From assembly GCA_028280945.1 (NCBI GenBank), contig JANQKV010000035.1:62001-126000 (forward strand): a stretch of DNA of 64,000 nucleotides, given 5' to 3'. The notes under the pieces were generated by a model. The model ran no database searches and was not told the DNA's origin. It worked only from the letters and a program-made list of their open reading frames with translations. Source of the DNA: Opitutaceae bacterium. Its GTDB lineage: Bacteria; Verrucomicrobiota; Verrucomicrobiia; Opitutales; Opitutaceae. Each line of letters begins with the position of its first letter. Position 1 is the first letter of the stretch. A program made the position numbers and the translations under genes. This document shows positions 44,902 to 56,900 of the stretch, piece after piece.

Positions 44902-47900
44902 ATGAGTAATGCGCGCGCCAAAGCCCTGGCCGAGAAATTGGCCCGGATGTCGCCGGAGGAGCGGGCGAAGCTGAAGGCGTTGCTCAAGCAAAAGAAGACC
45001 GGCAAATCGAAGACCGCGGACAGGCCAAAGGGAGTTGCTCCCCGCATCCCCGCGACGAAAGCGGAGAAGGATTATCCGCTCAGCCACGCGCAGCAGCGGC
45101 TCGCGGTGATTCAGGAGATGGAAGGCTCGTCGCGAGCCTATCACTTGGGTGGAGTCTTTCGATTACGCGGGGAACTCGATCTGGTCCGGGCTGAGCGGGC
45201 CATCCGCGCAGTGGTGGCGCGTCACGAAAGTCTTCGCACTCAATTCGACGAGGTGGGCGGAGAACTTCGCCAGCGCGTCGAGCCCGTGGAAAACTGGTAC
45301 GGCTTTGCCGTGGAATCGTCCGCGGTGGAATCCCTGTTCGATTGGTCCCGGCACCGGCTGAATGAACCGTTGGACCTGGCCAGGGACCCGTTGTTTTCCG
45401 CCACGTTTGCCCGGGAAAAGGACGGCGCCTGGGGATTGTTGCTCAAGCTCCATCACATCATTGGGGACGGGGCCTCCATCGGGGTGCTCCAGCGCGACTT
45501 GCAACAGGCCTTTGCGGCGGGCGACGCGGAGGGCGGCGCCCTGCCGCCGTTGAAACGGCAGTATCGGGACTATGCTGCTTGGAGTCGGGAGCGGGCGGAT
45601 TCGGCGGAGCTGGAGCCGCACCGGAACTACTGGCAGGAGCAGTTTGGGGAGCTGCCGGAGCCTCTCTCGCTGAACACCGACTTTCCCCGGCCCAAGGTCA
45701 AACGCTCCGATGGCGATCATCTTTTCCTCGAACTGAGCGCGGACGTGGCGGCCAAGCTGGAGAAGATGGGACAGGCGGCGGGCGCGACGCCGTTCATGAC
45801 TTGGTTGGCGACGATATATGGCATCCTGGCGCGTTGGAGCCGGCAGTCCGACCTGGTGATCGGAACGCCGGTTGCAGGGCGGGAATTGCCGGAGTTGCAG
45901 GAACAGATCGGGTTTTTTGTAAACACGCTGCCGATCCGGATAAGAGTCGATGGATCTCAGCCGTTTGCCGCGCTGGTTGGTCAGGTGAAACAAACCGTGC
46001 TTGCGGGCGTGACCCACCAATCGTTCCCCTTCGATCGAATCGTCGACGAACTGCGGCTTGAACGGGATACGAGTCGATCTCCGTTGTTCGATGTCATGAT
46101 GGCATTTGAGATGGCTGGCTCGGACAAGCTGCGCTTGTTCGGGTTGGTGGCGGAGGAGCTCGAAGTGTCGCAGGCCACGAGCAAGACGGATCTGACCTTT
46201 ATCCTGGAGCGCCATCGCCACGGGCTGAAGTTGGACTTGGGATTTGCCACTTCGCTCTTCGAGCCCGCCACGGTTCGGCGCTTGGCGGAATCATGGCGCA
46301 CGTTTGTCGAGTCCGTGGCGCACTCGCCGGATCAACCCCTGGCCTTGGCTGATATCCTAACGGCGACGGAACGCGAACGCGTTACCAGCGGTTTCAACCG
46401 CAGTGCCCGAGTGGAGTATCCCCGGGATGCCGACATCGTCTCACTTTTTGCCGATCAGGTGAGGCGGCGACCGGATGCGATTGCCGTTCAGGCGGACGGA
46501 GTGACGATGACTTACGCCGAGCTGAATCGCCGTTCGACGGAGCTGGCCGTTTATCTGGTGGAAACCCTCCGGGTCGATGCGGCGGAACCGGTGGTTTTGG
46601 CGACGGCCCGTGCGCCCTGCATGGTGGTGGGGCTGTTGGGCATCCTGAAAGCCGGTGCGGCCTACCTGCCCCTCAATCTGGACACGCCCGCCGAGCGGGC
46701 GGCCGGCATGGTGCGGGATGCAAAGGGTCGCGTGATGCTCCACGACGAGTCCGGGAAAGATTTTCTGGCCGACCAGCCGCTTGAGCGGGTTGATCTGACG
46801 GCGATTCCGTCCGACGCACCTCCCGCCGGTTGGCAACCCCCGCTGCGAACGGCGCAGAGCCTCGCCTACATCGTTTTCACCTCGGGATCGACCGGGCAGC
46901 CCAAGGGGACGCTGGTGGAGGATCGGGGGGTGGTGCGCTTGGTGCAAAATACCAACTACATCCGATGGGATGAGTCGGTCCGGATTCTGCAGACCGCGTC
47001 TTTGACGTTTGATGCTTCGGCGCTGGAGATCTGGGGCGCACTGCTCAACGGCGGCTGCCTGTGCATGCCCCAGGGCAACGCCTTGCTGGAACTGGAGGGC
47101 CTGGGCGAGTTGTTGCGCACGCAGTCCGTCAACACGCTCTTGCTGACCACCGGCTTGTTTAATCAGGTCGTCGAATTTGTGCCGGAGTCGCTGGGCGGCC
47201 TGCGCACGCTTTTGACCGGCGGGGAGAAGGCATCGCTGCCCCATGTGAACGCCCTGCGGCAGCGTTATCCCTCGCTCGACTTGGTGAATGCCTACGGGCC
47301 GACCGAGAACGCGACGGCATCCTCCTATTATTCGATCAAACAAACGGCGGAGCACGATGTCCCGATTGGCGGACCGATTTCGAACTCCACCCTCTTCGTG
47401 CTGGATGACCACGGCAACCCGGTTCCCGTCGGGGTGACGGGCGAGATCTACACCGGCGGCGACGGCCTGGCGCGGGGTTATTTGAATCGCCCTCGTCTCA
47501 CCGCGGAAAAATTTGTGCCGCATCCGTTCGGATCAACCCCCGGCGAGCGGCTTTATCGGACGGGTGATCTCGGCTACTGGAATGAAGCGGGCCAGGTCAT
47601 GTTTATTGGTCGAATGGATGACCAGGTGAAGATCCGGGGATTTCGGATAGAGCTTGGTGAAGTCGAAACGGCCTTGCAACGCCAGGCCGGAATTCAGCAT
47701 GCGGTGGTCGTTGCGCGGCCCCTTGGGGGAACCCGCGAACTCGTTGCCTACTACGTCGCTGATACGGCCTTTGAAGGCGTCGCCTCGCTGCGCGGGGCGC
47801 TGGGCCGGGACCTGCCGAATTACATGATTCCCACGAAATGGGTGGCGCTTGACGAGCTTCCCTTGAATGTGAACGGCAAAGTGGATCGACGCCGTTTGCC

Positions 47901-50900
47901 CGCTCCGACGGGGGAGTCGGATGAGGCGGATGAAGCGGAGGCCGAAGCGCCCGATTCGTTCGAGCGTGGTTCTCTGGCTGATCAGATCGCCTCGATCTGG
48001 TGCCAGATCCTGGGCGTCGAGCAGTGTCGGCGCAGCCACAACTTCTTTTCGAGCGGAGGAGATTCGATCAAAGCCATCCAACTCGTGGCCCGCATTCGCC
48101 AGGAAGGGTTTGAGTTTAAGCTCACCGACGTTTTTGCCCAACCCGTTCTCGCCGACCTGATCATGCTGCTGGAAACGCGGCCGCGGCAGTCGGGCGGCGC
48201 AAAAGTCTTCGCCGCCTTCTCCGGCTCCAGTGCCAGCACAGCGGTGCAGCACTGGTTTGCGGATTTGTTTCCGGAGCCGCACGACCGTTTTTGCCAGACG
48301 GTGTTGTTGAAGCTCCCGGCGAATGTTCAAGCCGAACCCTTGCAGCAGGCGCTCACCGATTTGTTGGATCACCACGATGTGTTGCGGAGTTCGGCGCGGA
48401 AGACCTCGTCGGGCCTGGTGCACGAAGTGTCGGCGCCGGGAACCCATTCATTGATCTGGGCGGAGGAAGACTGGACCACGGTTGCAGCGGGCGGGATCGA
48501 TGATCGCCGATGCGATGCGACCGAGGCACTGCTGGCGAAGATTGACTTGGGCCGGGGCCGTCTGGTGGCGACGGGGCTGTTTCGCACCGCGGGTGAGTCG
48601 CAACTGTTTTGGGCGATTCACCACTGGGCGGTCGATGGGATATCGTGGCGGATTTTGGCCGAGGATTTGCGAGTGGCCTACACCGCGCGGGTGGGAGGGC
48701 ACACCCCGGAACTGGCGGCACGGTCGGCGCCGCTGGGCAAGTGGGCCGAGGCGTGGGAAGAGTTTGCCAATTCCGAATCCGCTAAACCCTCGCGCAGGTT
48801 CTGGGAAAATCAATTGAACGGCCTTGGCGAAACGGGATCCAAGTGGTTGCGATCAGAACAGACCCCGAAAATTGAGACCGTTCGCCGCTGGGCGCCGACC
48901 GGACTTTTCCAATCGGACCGGCTCGACGAGCTCGGGGCCGAGCTGCAGGATGTGCTCCTGGGATCGTTGGCCTGCGCCTGGGGGCCGTGGAGTGGCGAAA
49001 CCCAATTGGCGCTCACGTTGGAGGGGCATGGCCGCGAGGGCTTAACGAATGGTCCGCCCATCGAACGCACGGTGGGCTGGTTCACCAGTCTTTACCCGCT
49101 GGTATTGCCGACCCGCTTTGCCGACTCGCGGGAAGCACTGCATACTGTGCGGGCGGAACGAGCGCGTTTGCCCGGGAACGGGGTGTCGTTTCTGCCGACC
49201 ATGGGCGGAAGCGGGTTGCCGGGGGTGAGTTTCAATTATCTGGGTGAATTCGGTGGTGAAGCTGATGATTCCGACAACTGGCGACCGACGGTGGGAGCGG
49301 TGGCACCCGGGGTTGCGCCTCATCTGGGAGGGCCATTCGGGGTCGATTTGATCGTCACTCGCGTGGGCGACGAACTCGAAGTGCGCATTTGGTTTGATCC
49401 GGACTTGGTGTCCAAGGCCCAAATCGATGCCCTGATTGAGGGCTGGGAGCAGTGCCTGTCAGCCATGGCGGAGATGCCGTCCGACGGGTCGATGGGACCG
49501 GCGGACCTTACCCTGGCGGGTTGGCGCATGGAGGATTGGCGAGCCTTGTTGCAGGCAAATGATACGAATCCGCTGGCGGTGGCCGATGTCATGCCACTCA
49601 CCCCGATGCAGAGTGGATTGTTGTTCCAATACCTGCAGGAGCCGTCGGCGAAGGCGTATTGTGATTTGGTTTCCCTGCTCGTCACGGGACCGATCGAACG
49701 GCCGGCGCTTGACGCGGCCTGGGTGGCCTTGCTCGAAACCTATCCGAACCTGCGCGCGCGTTTTTGGCACAAGGGAGTGGATGAGCCCGTGCAGGTGATC
49801 CGGCGGGAGCCGGCGCCGCCACCGGGCTGGCATGATTTTTCCCGCGATGATTCCCCGGAGAATTCGGCGGTGGCAAAGCGTGAGCAGCTTGCCGACGGGC
49901 GCTTCGACCTGGCGGTCGATGGTCCCCTGCGCATGGATGTGATTCGCCGGTCGGAACTTGAGCATGAATGGGTCATTCGTTTTCACCACGTCGCGTTGGA
50001 TGGCTGGAGCAGTGGCCTCATCATGAACGAACTCAAGCGGCTCTACGCGGCGGAGTTGCGGGGTGAGTCGACAGAAGATTCCGGGAAGCGCCCTTCGTTC
50101 GCGGCCTATCTTCAGCGACAGCAGGCGGCCGATGTGTCGGCCAGTTTGGCGTATTGGCAGGAGCGGTTGCGTGACGCTCCGCCCGCGGCGGAGGTGCCGC
50201 CGGCGATCGCCCGCCTCGCGCGTTCCGGCGCGCCGGTTGATTCGGTTTCCGTGCAGATCGAACTGGCTGGCGCCGACTATGAGAAGTTGAAGGAATGGTC
50301 GGGCGACGGAGGTGTGACCTTGAACGCGGTCCTGCAGGCGGCTTGGGCGCTGACACTTGGGCAGTTGAATGCGTCTCGCGACGTGGTGTTTGGTGTCACG
50401 GTTTCCGGCCGCGAGGGCGGTGAGCCGGGAGTCAGTGAAGTCGTGGGCCTGTTGATCAACACCCTGCCGTGTCGGGCAAGTTGGGAAAGTGACGCTACGG
50501 TCGTCGATGTCGTGAGGCAGTTGCACCAGGGCGCTGCCGAAATGCAGGAACACGCGGGAGTCCCGTTGGCCGAGCTTCAGTCCATGAGCGATGCCGGCGA
50601 GTTGTTCACCCATTCGCTGATTTTCGAAAACTATCCCGACAGCTCGGACGAGCTGAATTTCGTTGATGCTGAGGGGAAGGAGTGCACCTGGCGCACGGAA
50701 GTGCTGGTGATTGACGATCCCATGCACTTCGAATTCGGCCTCCTGGTGGCCCCGGGCCCGCATGCACTCTCGTTGCGCGCGGTGGTGGATCCGGAGCTCT
50801 ACCCGGAGGACTACACGCGCCGGCTGCTGCAGGATTTGGTGCGGAGACTGATGGCGATGGTCATGGCGCCGGATGTGAAGGTGGCGGACTTGCCCGAGGT

Positions 50901-53900
50901 GTTGGAGAGGCGGGCGGCGTCGGTGGTGGTATCCTCCACCTACACGGCCGAGCCGATTCTGCCCACACTTGCATTTTGGGGGAGGGAACTGAGCCTGCCG
51001 ATCCGGTCGAGGTGTGCGTCCTTCAACCAGGTTTTCCAGGATCTCCTGGGCAGCCGGGAAACCTCGACCATTCGCGTGGTGCTGGCGCGGTTCGAGGATT
51101 GGTTGCCGGCTGAGGTGGCACAGGATTCCACCGAGGCGCGGGAGCGAGTGGAGACCCTGGCGGACGACCTGATCGACGGATTGCGCTCGGCGGTCGGCCG
51201 GGGGTTGGCGGAGCGGATGCTCGTGGTGGTTGGGCCCTCGGGGGGCGGTGATTTTGATGAGAACTGGCGGGATCGCCTGCAGCGTCGCATGGAGAAGCTC
51301 GAGCGGGTTGAATTTTGGTGGGGCGAACGCATTGCCGAGGATTACGGCTGCGACGAGGTGTTCGATCCCGAGGCGGAGGCTTTGGGGGCGGTGCCGTATA
51401 CCGACGAGTTTTACGCGGCCTTGGGAACGCTGGTGGCCAGGGTGCTCGATTGCATGCGTCGTCCTCCGCTCAAACTGGTGGCCACCGATGCGGACGAAAC
51501 CCTTTGGCAGGGCGTGGTCGGCGAAGTGGGGCGCGATGCGCTGACCTTGCCGGTGGCGATGACGAATCTGCAGACTCGGTTAAGCGAACTGGAGCGACGG
51601 GGTTGTCTCCTGGCGATCGCCTCGAAAAACGACGAGCAGGATGTGCGGGATGTGCTGGCCAACCATCCGGGCATGCACTTGCGGGAGGAGCACCTGGTGG
51701 CGATCAAGGCCAACTGGCGGCCCAAGGCGGACAACCTGCGCGAACTCGCGGCGGAGCTTAATCTCGGCGCGGACAGTTTTGTCTTTATCGATGACAACCC
51801 GGTCGAGCTGGCGGAGATGGCGGCGAGGTTGCCGGAGGTCGGTCGATTGCCGGCACCGCGGGATGAGCAGATAAACCATGCCCATTGGTCGCATGTGTGG
51901 CTTTTGGATGCGGCGGCGCCTTCCTCCGGCCTGGCCCGCACGCAAAAATACCGGGAGCATGCCGAGCGGGAGTCGGTTCGTAGTGCGACTTCATCGCTGG
52001 CGGCATTCCGGGCGAGCCTGGAACTCCACCTCGAATTTGCGGAACTGGAATCCGATTGGGAAAGGGCGTCCGAACTGACCCTGCGGACAAATCAATTCCA
52101 TGCCGCGCCCACCCGATGGGAGGCTGGTGCGCTGCAGGCCTGGGCCGGCGGGGAGAGGGATCCCCGGGGTTTTATTGTGGGGGTGAAGGATCGATTTGGC
52201 GACTACGGGCAGTGCGGATTGGTACGATGGGAGCCATCCGATGACCGGGCACGGGTGACGGTGGAGACGTTTTTGTTGAGTTGCCGCGCGATGGGGCGGG
52301 GAGTTGAGCACGCGATGCTCCGGGAGCTGGCGGTGCGGGTGAAGGGGGACGGTGTCTCCCGCATCGGCATTCGCTACATTCGGATGGGCAAAAACCAACC
52401 CGCGGTGGACTGGTTGGAATCATTGCCGGGAGAGTGGCAGGAAGATGAAGGGGAGGGGCGCATTCGGGTGCTCTCCGTGGCCGAAGCCGCTGCGGTGGAA
52501 ATCGCGGAAGAGCAGTCGGCGGCCCCGGCAAACAATGACGAGCAAGCCCTGGCCAGGGTGGCTTCAACCCGGGCGGATCGCTCCGCCGGGGGACGCCTTT
52601 ATGAACGGATCGCCCGGGAGATGAATCAGGCGACGTTGATTGTTGATCGCGTGCGGGCCACTGTTGGCGTTGGCACGACAGTGCGACGTGTCCAGGCGAC
52701 TGTGCCACCTGAAACCAGGACCGAAGTGGCTGTTCACGAGATTTGGCAGGAGGTGCTCGGTTTGTCGGCGAACGACTTTGGCGTCACCGATGATTTTTTC
52801 CTGGTGGGTGGCCACAGCCTGAAGGCGGTGCAGATGTTGTCGCGGTTTGATCGAGCCGGATTGGGCGAGGTCAGCCTGGCCCGTTTCTTTGCGGATCCGA
52901 CGATTCGTGGATTGGTGGCCTTGATCAGGGAAGATCGCGAGTCATCGACGGAATCACCCCCGCGCGATCGGCCGGCTCCGGCTCCGCCACAGGAGGCCTA
53001 TCCGCTCTCCCGCGTGCAGCGGCGATTTTGGGTGATGGAACAGGCGCGGGGCGAGGGACCGTCCCCGTTTCACATGATCGGGGCATTTCGACTCGATGCG
53101 GGCATCGAGCCGGATCGCCTGCGGGCGGCTTGGCATCACTTGGTGCTTCGTCATGAATCACTGCGAACCCGCATCGAGGCGGTGGACACGGAGATGTGGC
53201 AAAAGGTCGATCCCAGGGTGCTCGATGCGTGGGAGGTCTTCGCCGAATCCCTGGTGGAAATCGAAGCTTTCCGCGAGCAAACCAAGCAGTGGGCGATGGT
53301 GGGGTTTGATTTTGAGCAAGGACCCTTGTGGCGGGTGCGCATGGACCGGTTGGCCTCCGGTGAGTGGGGGCTGGCGTTTTGTTTGCACCACATGATCGCC
53401 GACGGCTGGTCGATGGGAATTCTTGCCCGGGAATTGAGTGAAGCTTACACGCGGGGCAAGGGGTGGGAGGCGCCAGCCCCCGGGCTGCACTACAAAGACT
53501 ACGCCTGGATTGAGAATGTGACGCCCTGCCATGCGGGCGGTGAATTCTGGCGGGAAGCGATGAAGGAACTGCCGGTGCCGCTGGAACTGCCCAGCAGCCG
53601 TTCCCGGCCGGCCGAAAAATCGACTCGTGGGGCAATTCTACGATCACGAATCGACGCCGGAACGTGGGGGGACCTGTTGGCGGCGGGGCGAAACTGCGGG
53701 GCGACCCCGTTTGCGGTGGCACTCGGCTTGTTGCGGGTATTGATCCACAAACAGGCGGGGGTCGGCGATTCGATTATTGGGACGCCGGTTGCCGGGCGCA
53801 GTCAACCCGAGTGGGAATCGGTGGTGGGATGTTTTGTGAATCTTCTGCCGCTGCGGTTGAAGGTGGAGGAGGGCGACACGTTTGCCGGGGTGCTGCGCCG

Positions 53901-56900
53901 CGAAGCAGAAAACACCAAGGCGTGCCTGGCGCATCAAATGTATCCCTTTGATGTGTTGGTGGCGGAAGTGGCGCCCCGGCGCGATCCGGCCCGCGCTCCG
54001 TTGTTTGATGTCCTGATCGCATTTCAAAATGCCGGATCGACTGATCTGTGGTTGGACGGGTCCTGGGCTCAGCCGGTGGAGTTGGATTCGATTTCCAGCC
54101 AGTATGATTGGGCGTTGAACTGCTTCCCCACGGATGCGGGCGAGCTTGAGGTGGTCTGGGAATACGACGAAGCGTTGTTTGACGAAGCGAGGATGCGGCG
54201 TGTGTTGGCCCATTGGCAGGAACTCGCTGCGGCCCTGGCCCGGAACCCGGGTCTTGCGCTGAGTCGACTGCCTCACCTGTCAATCGACGAGCGGAGATCT
54301 CTCGAAACCTGGAGTCGCCGACCGGAGGATTGTCGGGAGGTCTCCTGGAATGTCGTCTCTCGGTTTGTCGAAGTCGCGAACAAGCGGGGCGCGGCGCTGG
54401 CGGTGAGCGACACCGCCGGAGCGTGGACCTATGCGGAACTCCGCTCGCGGGCCCTGCAGGTGGCGGCGGTCCTGGTGGCGAGGTTTGATGCCGGTGCGGC
54501 CATCGGCGTAATCGGGCCGAGAAACCGGGAATGGTTGGCGGTCCAGCTTGGTATTTTTGGGGCTCGCATGGCCTATGTGCCAGTCGACTCGAACTACCCG
54601 ACGGAGCGCCAGAATCTGATCGTGCGGGACAGCGGCATGAAGCTGTTGATCAGCACCGGCGACGTGTCGGTTGATCAGCTCGACGTCAAGTCCGCCGCAT
54701 CGATCTCGCTGCGCGCGGACGCAACGAGCTTTGCGCCGGTGCAGCCTTCCGATCTGGCCTATGTGATTTATACCTCCGGGTCGACCGGCCGGCCGAAGGG
54801 AGTTGAGATCACCCATGGCGCCTTTGCGGCTATGATTGCGGAGCAGGTGGTCGCCTTCGGAGTCATCGAATCGGATGTTGCCGGACAGTTTGCCTCGATG
54901 TCTTTCGATGCGGCGATGTCGGAGGTCTATCTGGCTCTTACCTGCGGGGCGCAATTGAGTCTGGCCTCGGAAGAGGCCAAGCAGGATTTGTCCGAATTGG
55001 CGGCATGGCTCGACCAGGCCCGCGTATCGGTGATCACGCTGCCGCCCGCACTTGTAGGGACCATGGCTCCGGAAGCCTTTCGTGGCGTCCGGACGTTGAT
55101 CACCGCGGGGGAGAAAGCGGACCGCGAAGTGGTGGAACGTTTCCGCGGAAAGCTTCGTTACCTGAACGCCTACGGTCCCACCGAGGCATCGGTATGTGCG
55201 ACGTTCTGCGATGTTTTTGCCGAGTCCGGATCTGGCGAGGATGTGCCCATTGGCTTGTTCCTGCCCTCGACGGCGGGACGGGTTTTGGACGCCCACGGCC
55301 GGCTCGCGCCCATCGGCGTTGTGGGTGAACTGGTTCTGGTAGGGCCGACCTTGGCGCGGGGATATCACGGCCAACCGGAGCGAACAGCCGAGGCATTTGC
55401 AGAGTGGACCGGCCCTTCCGGGCAAACCGAGCGGATTTACCGGACGGGAGACCGCTGCGCCTGGAGCGAGGAAGGCCGGCTGGTCTTCCATGGTCGCAAT
55501 GATGAGCAGGTTAAACTCCGCGGATTTCGCGTTGAACTTGGGGAGATTGCCGATTTGGCGCGACGAGACGGAGCGGGCGACGACGTATTGGCGGTGGTGG
55601 AGAAGCCCGAAAACCAGCTCGTTCTCTATGGCGTTGGCTGGGACGAAGCTGCCATCGAAACCGTCCGGCAGCGGTTGGTGAAAAACCTGCCCGGCTACAT
55701 GGTGCCGGCCGAAATCGTTGGGGTGCCGGCCTGGCCTCTCACCGTCAATGGCAAGATCGACCGCGGCGCGCTTCGCCTGCAGAGGCAGAGACTGGCGAAT
55801 GCCCCCTCCTCGCCGGTCAACGAACTGACGGAGTTGGAGTTGATCGTGGGCCAGGTCTGGCAGGCCGTGATCGGCCAGATAAGAATCGCGGCGGACACCG
55901 ATTTTTTCCGGGCGGGAGGCGACTCGATTCGGGCCTTGGCCATGATTGCACGACTGCGCGAACAGGGATGGACCGGATCACTGCCGAATCTCTTCCGGGA
56001 TCCGCGACTGGGGGTATTTACCGCCACCTTGACTCCGGCCGCCGCAGCGCCGCCTTCGGCGCGAACGAATGTGTCCGGGCAGTTGTCGCCGATTCAGCAG
56101 TGGTTTTTCGATTCCCACCCGAAGGCGCGCTGGTCGCACTTTAACCAGGTGATCGCGCTGCGGGTGAACGCGAAGGTTGACGCAGCGAGGATGGAGCAGG
56201 CCTGGCGGGCACTGGGGCGCAGGCACCCCATGCTGAGGGCGCGGTTCAACCGGGAGGAATCAGGTGACTGGAGAAGAACGGTGGCGGCGATGGATCTGCC
56301 CTGGCCGGACGAGATCGTCTCCGGCTGGCCGGAAGTGGAAGTCCGCGTCGCCCGTGCCCAACGAAATTTTGACCTGGCTTCGGGACCGCTGATCCAAGCG
56401 GTGGCGGGTCGCACCACGGAGGGTTTGGTGGTGGTGCTGGTCGGCCACCATCTCGTGGTGGACTGGGTTTCATGGCGGCAAATCCTGGCCGATTGGGAGT
56501 CACTTTATCATGCCGAAACGGAGCCGGATCCCGCGTTTGCGCCGGATGATTTCGGACATTGGGCGGATGAGTTGAAGAACTGGGTGGACGGCGAGGATGC
56601 GCTTGCCGCTTTCGAAACCTGGCGGCAGCAAAATGCCAGAGTGCGGGCCGCCACGGACGGATTGGAGCAGATTTGGCCGCGCCGGGATTGGGGGGCGTAT
56701 GGTCAGGTTGAGGTGGCGGGGGCTGACGTTCGCCTGCCGAAGGAGGGTGGAGTGTCGGGAGCCGAGCTCCGCAATCGGATTTTGGCAAGTTGGGTGCGGA
56801 GCCTGTCGAACCCACTCAGTGGTCACGAGGTGACGGTCGAGCTGGAGTCACACGGTCGCCGGTTCTCGCCGAACGGTCGATCCATCGAGGGGGTGGTGGG

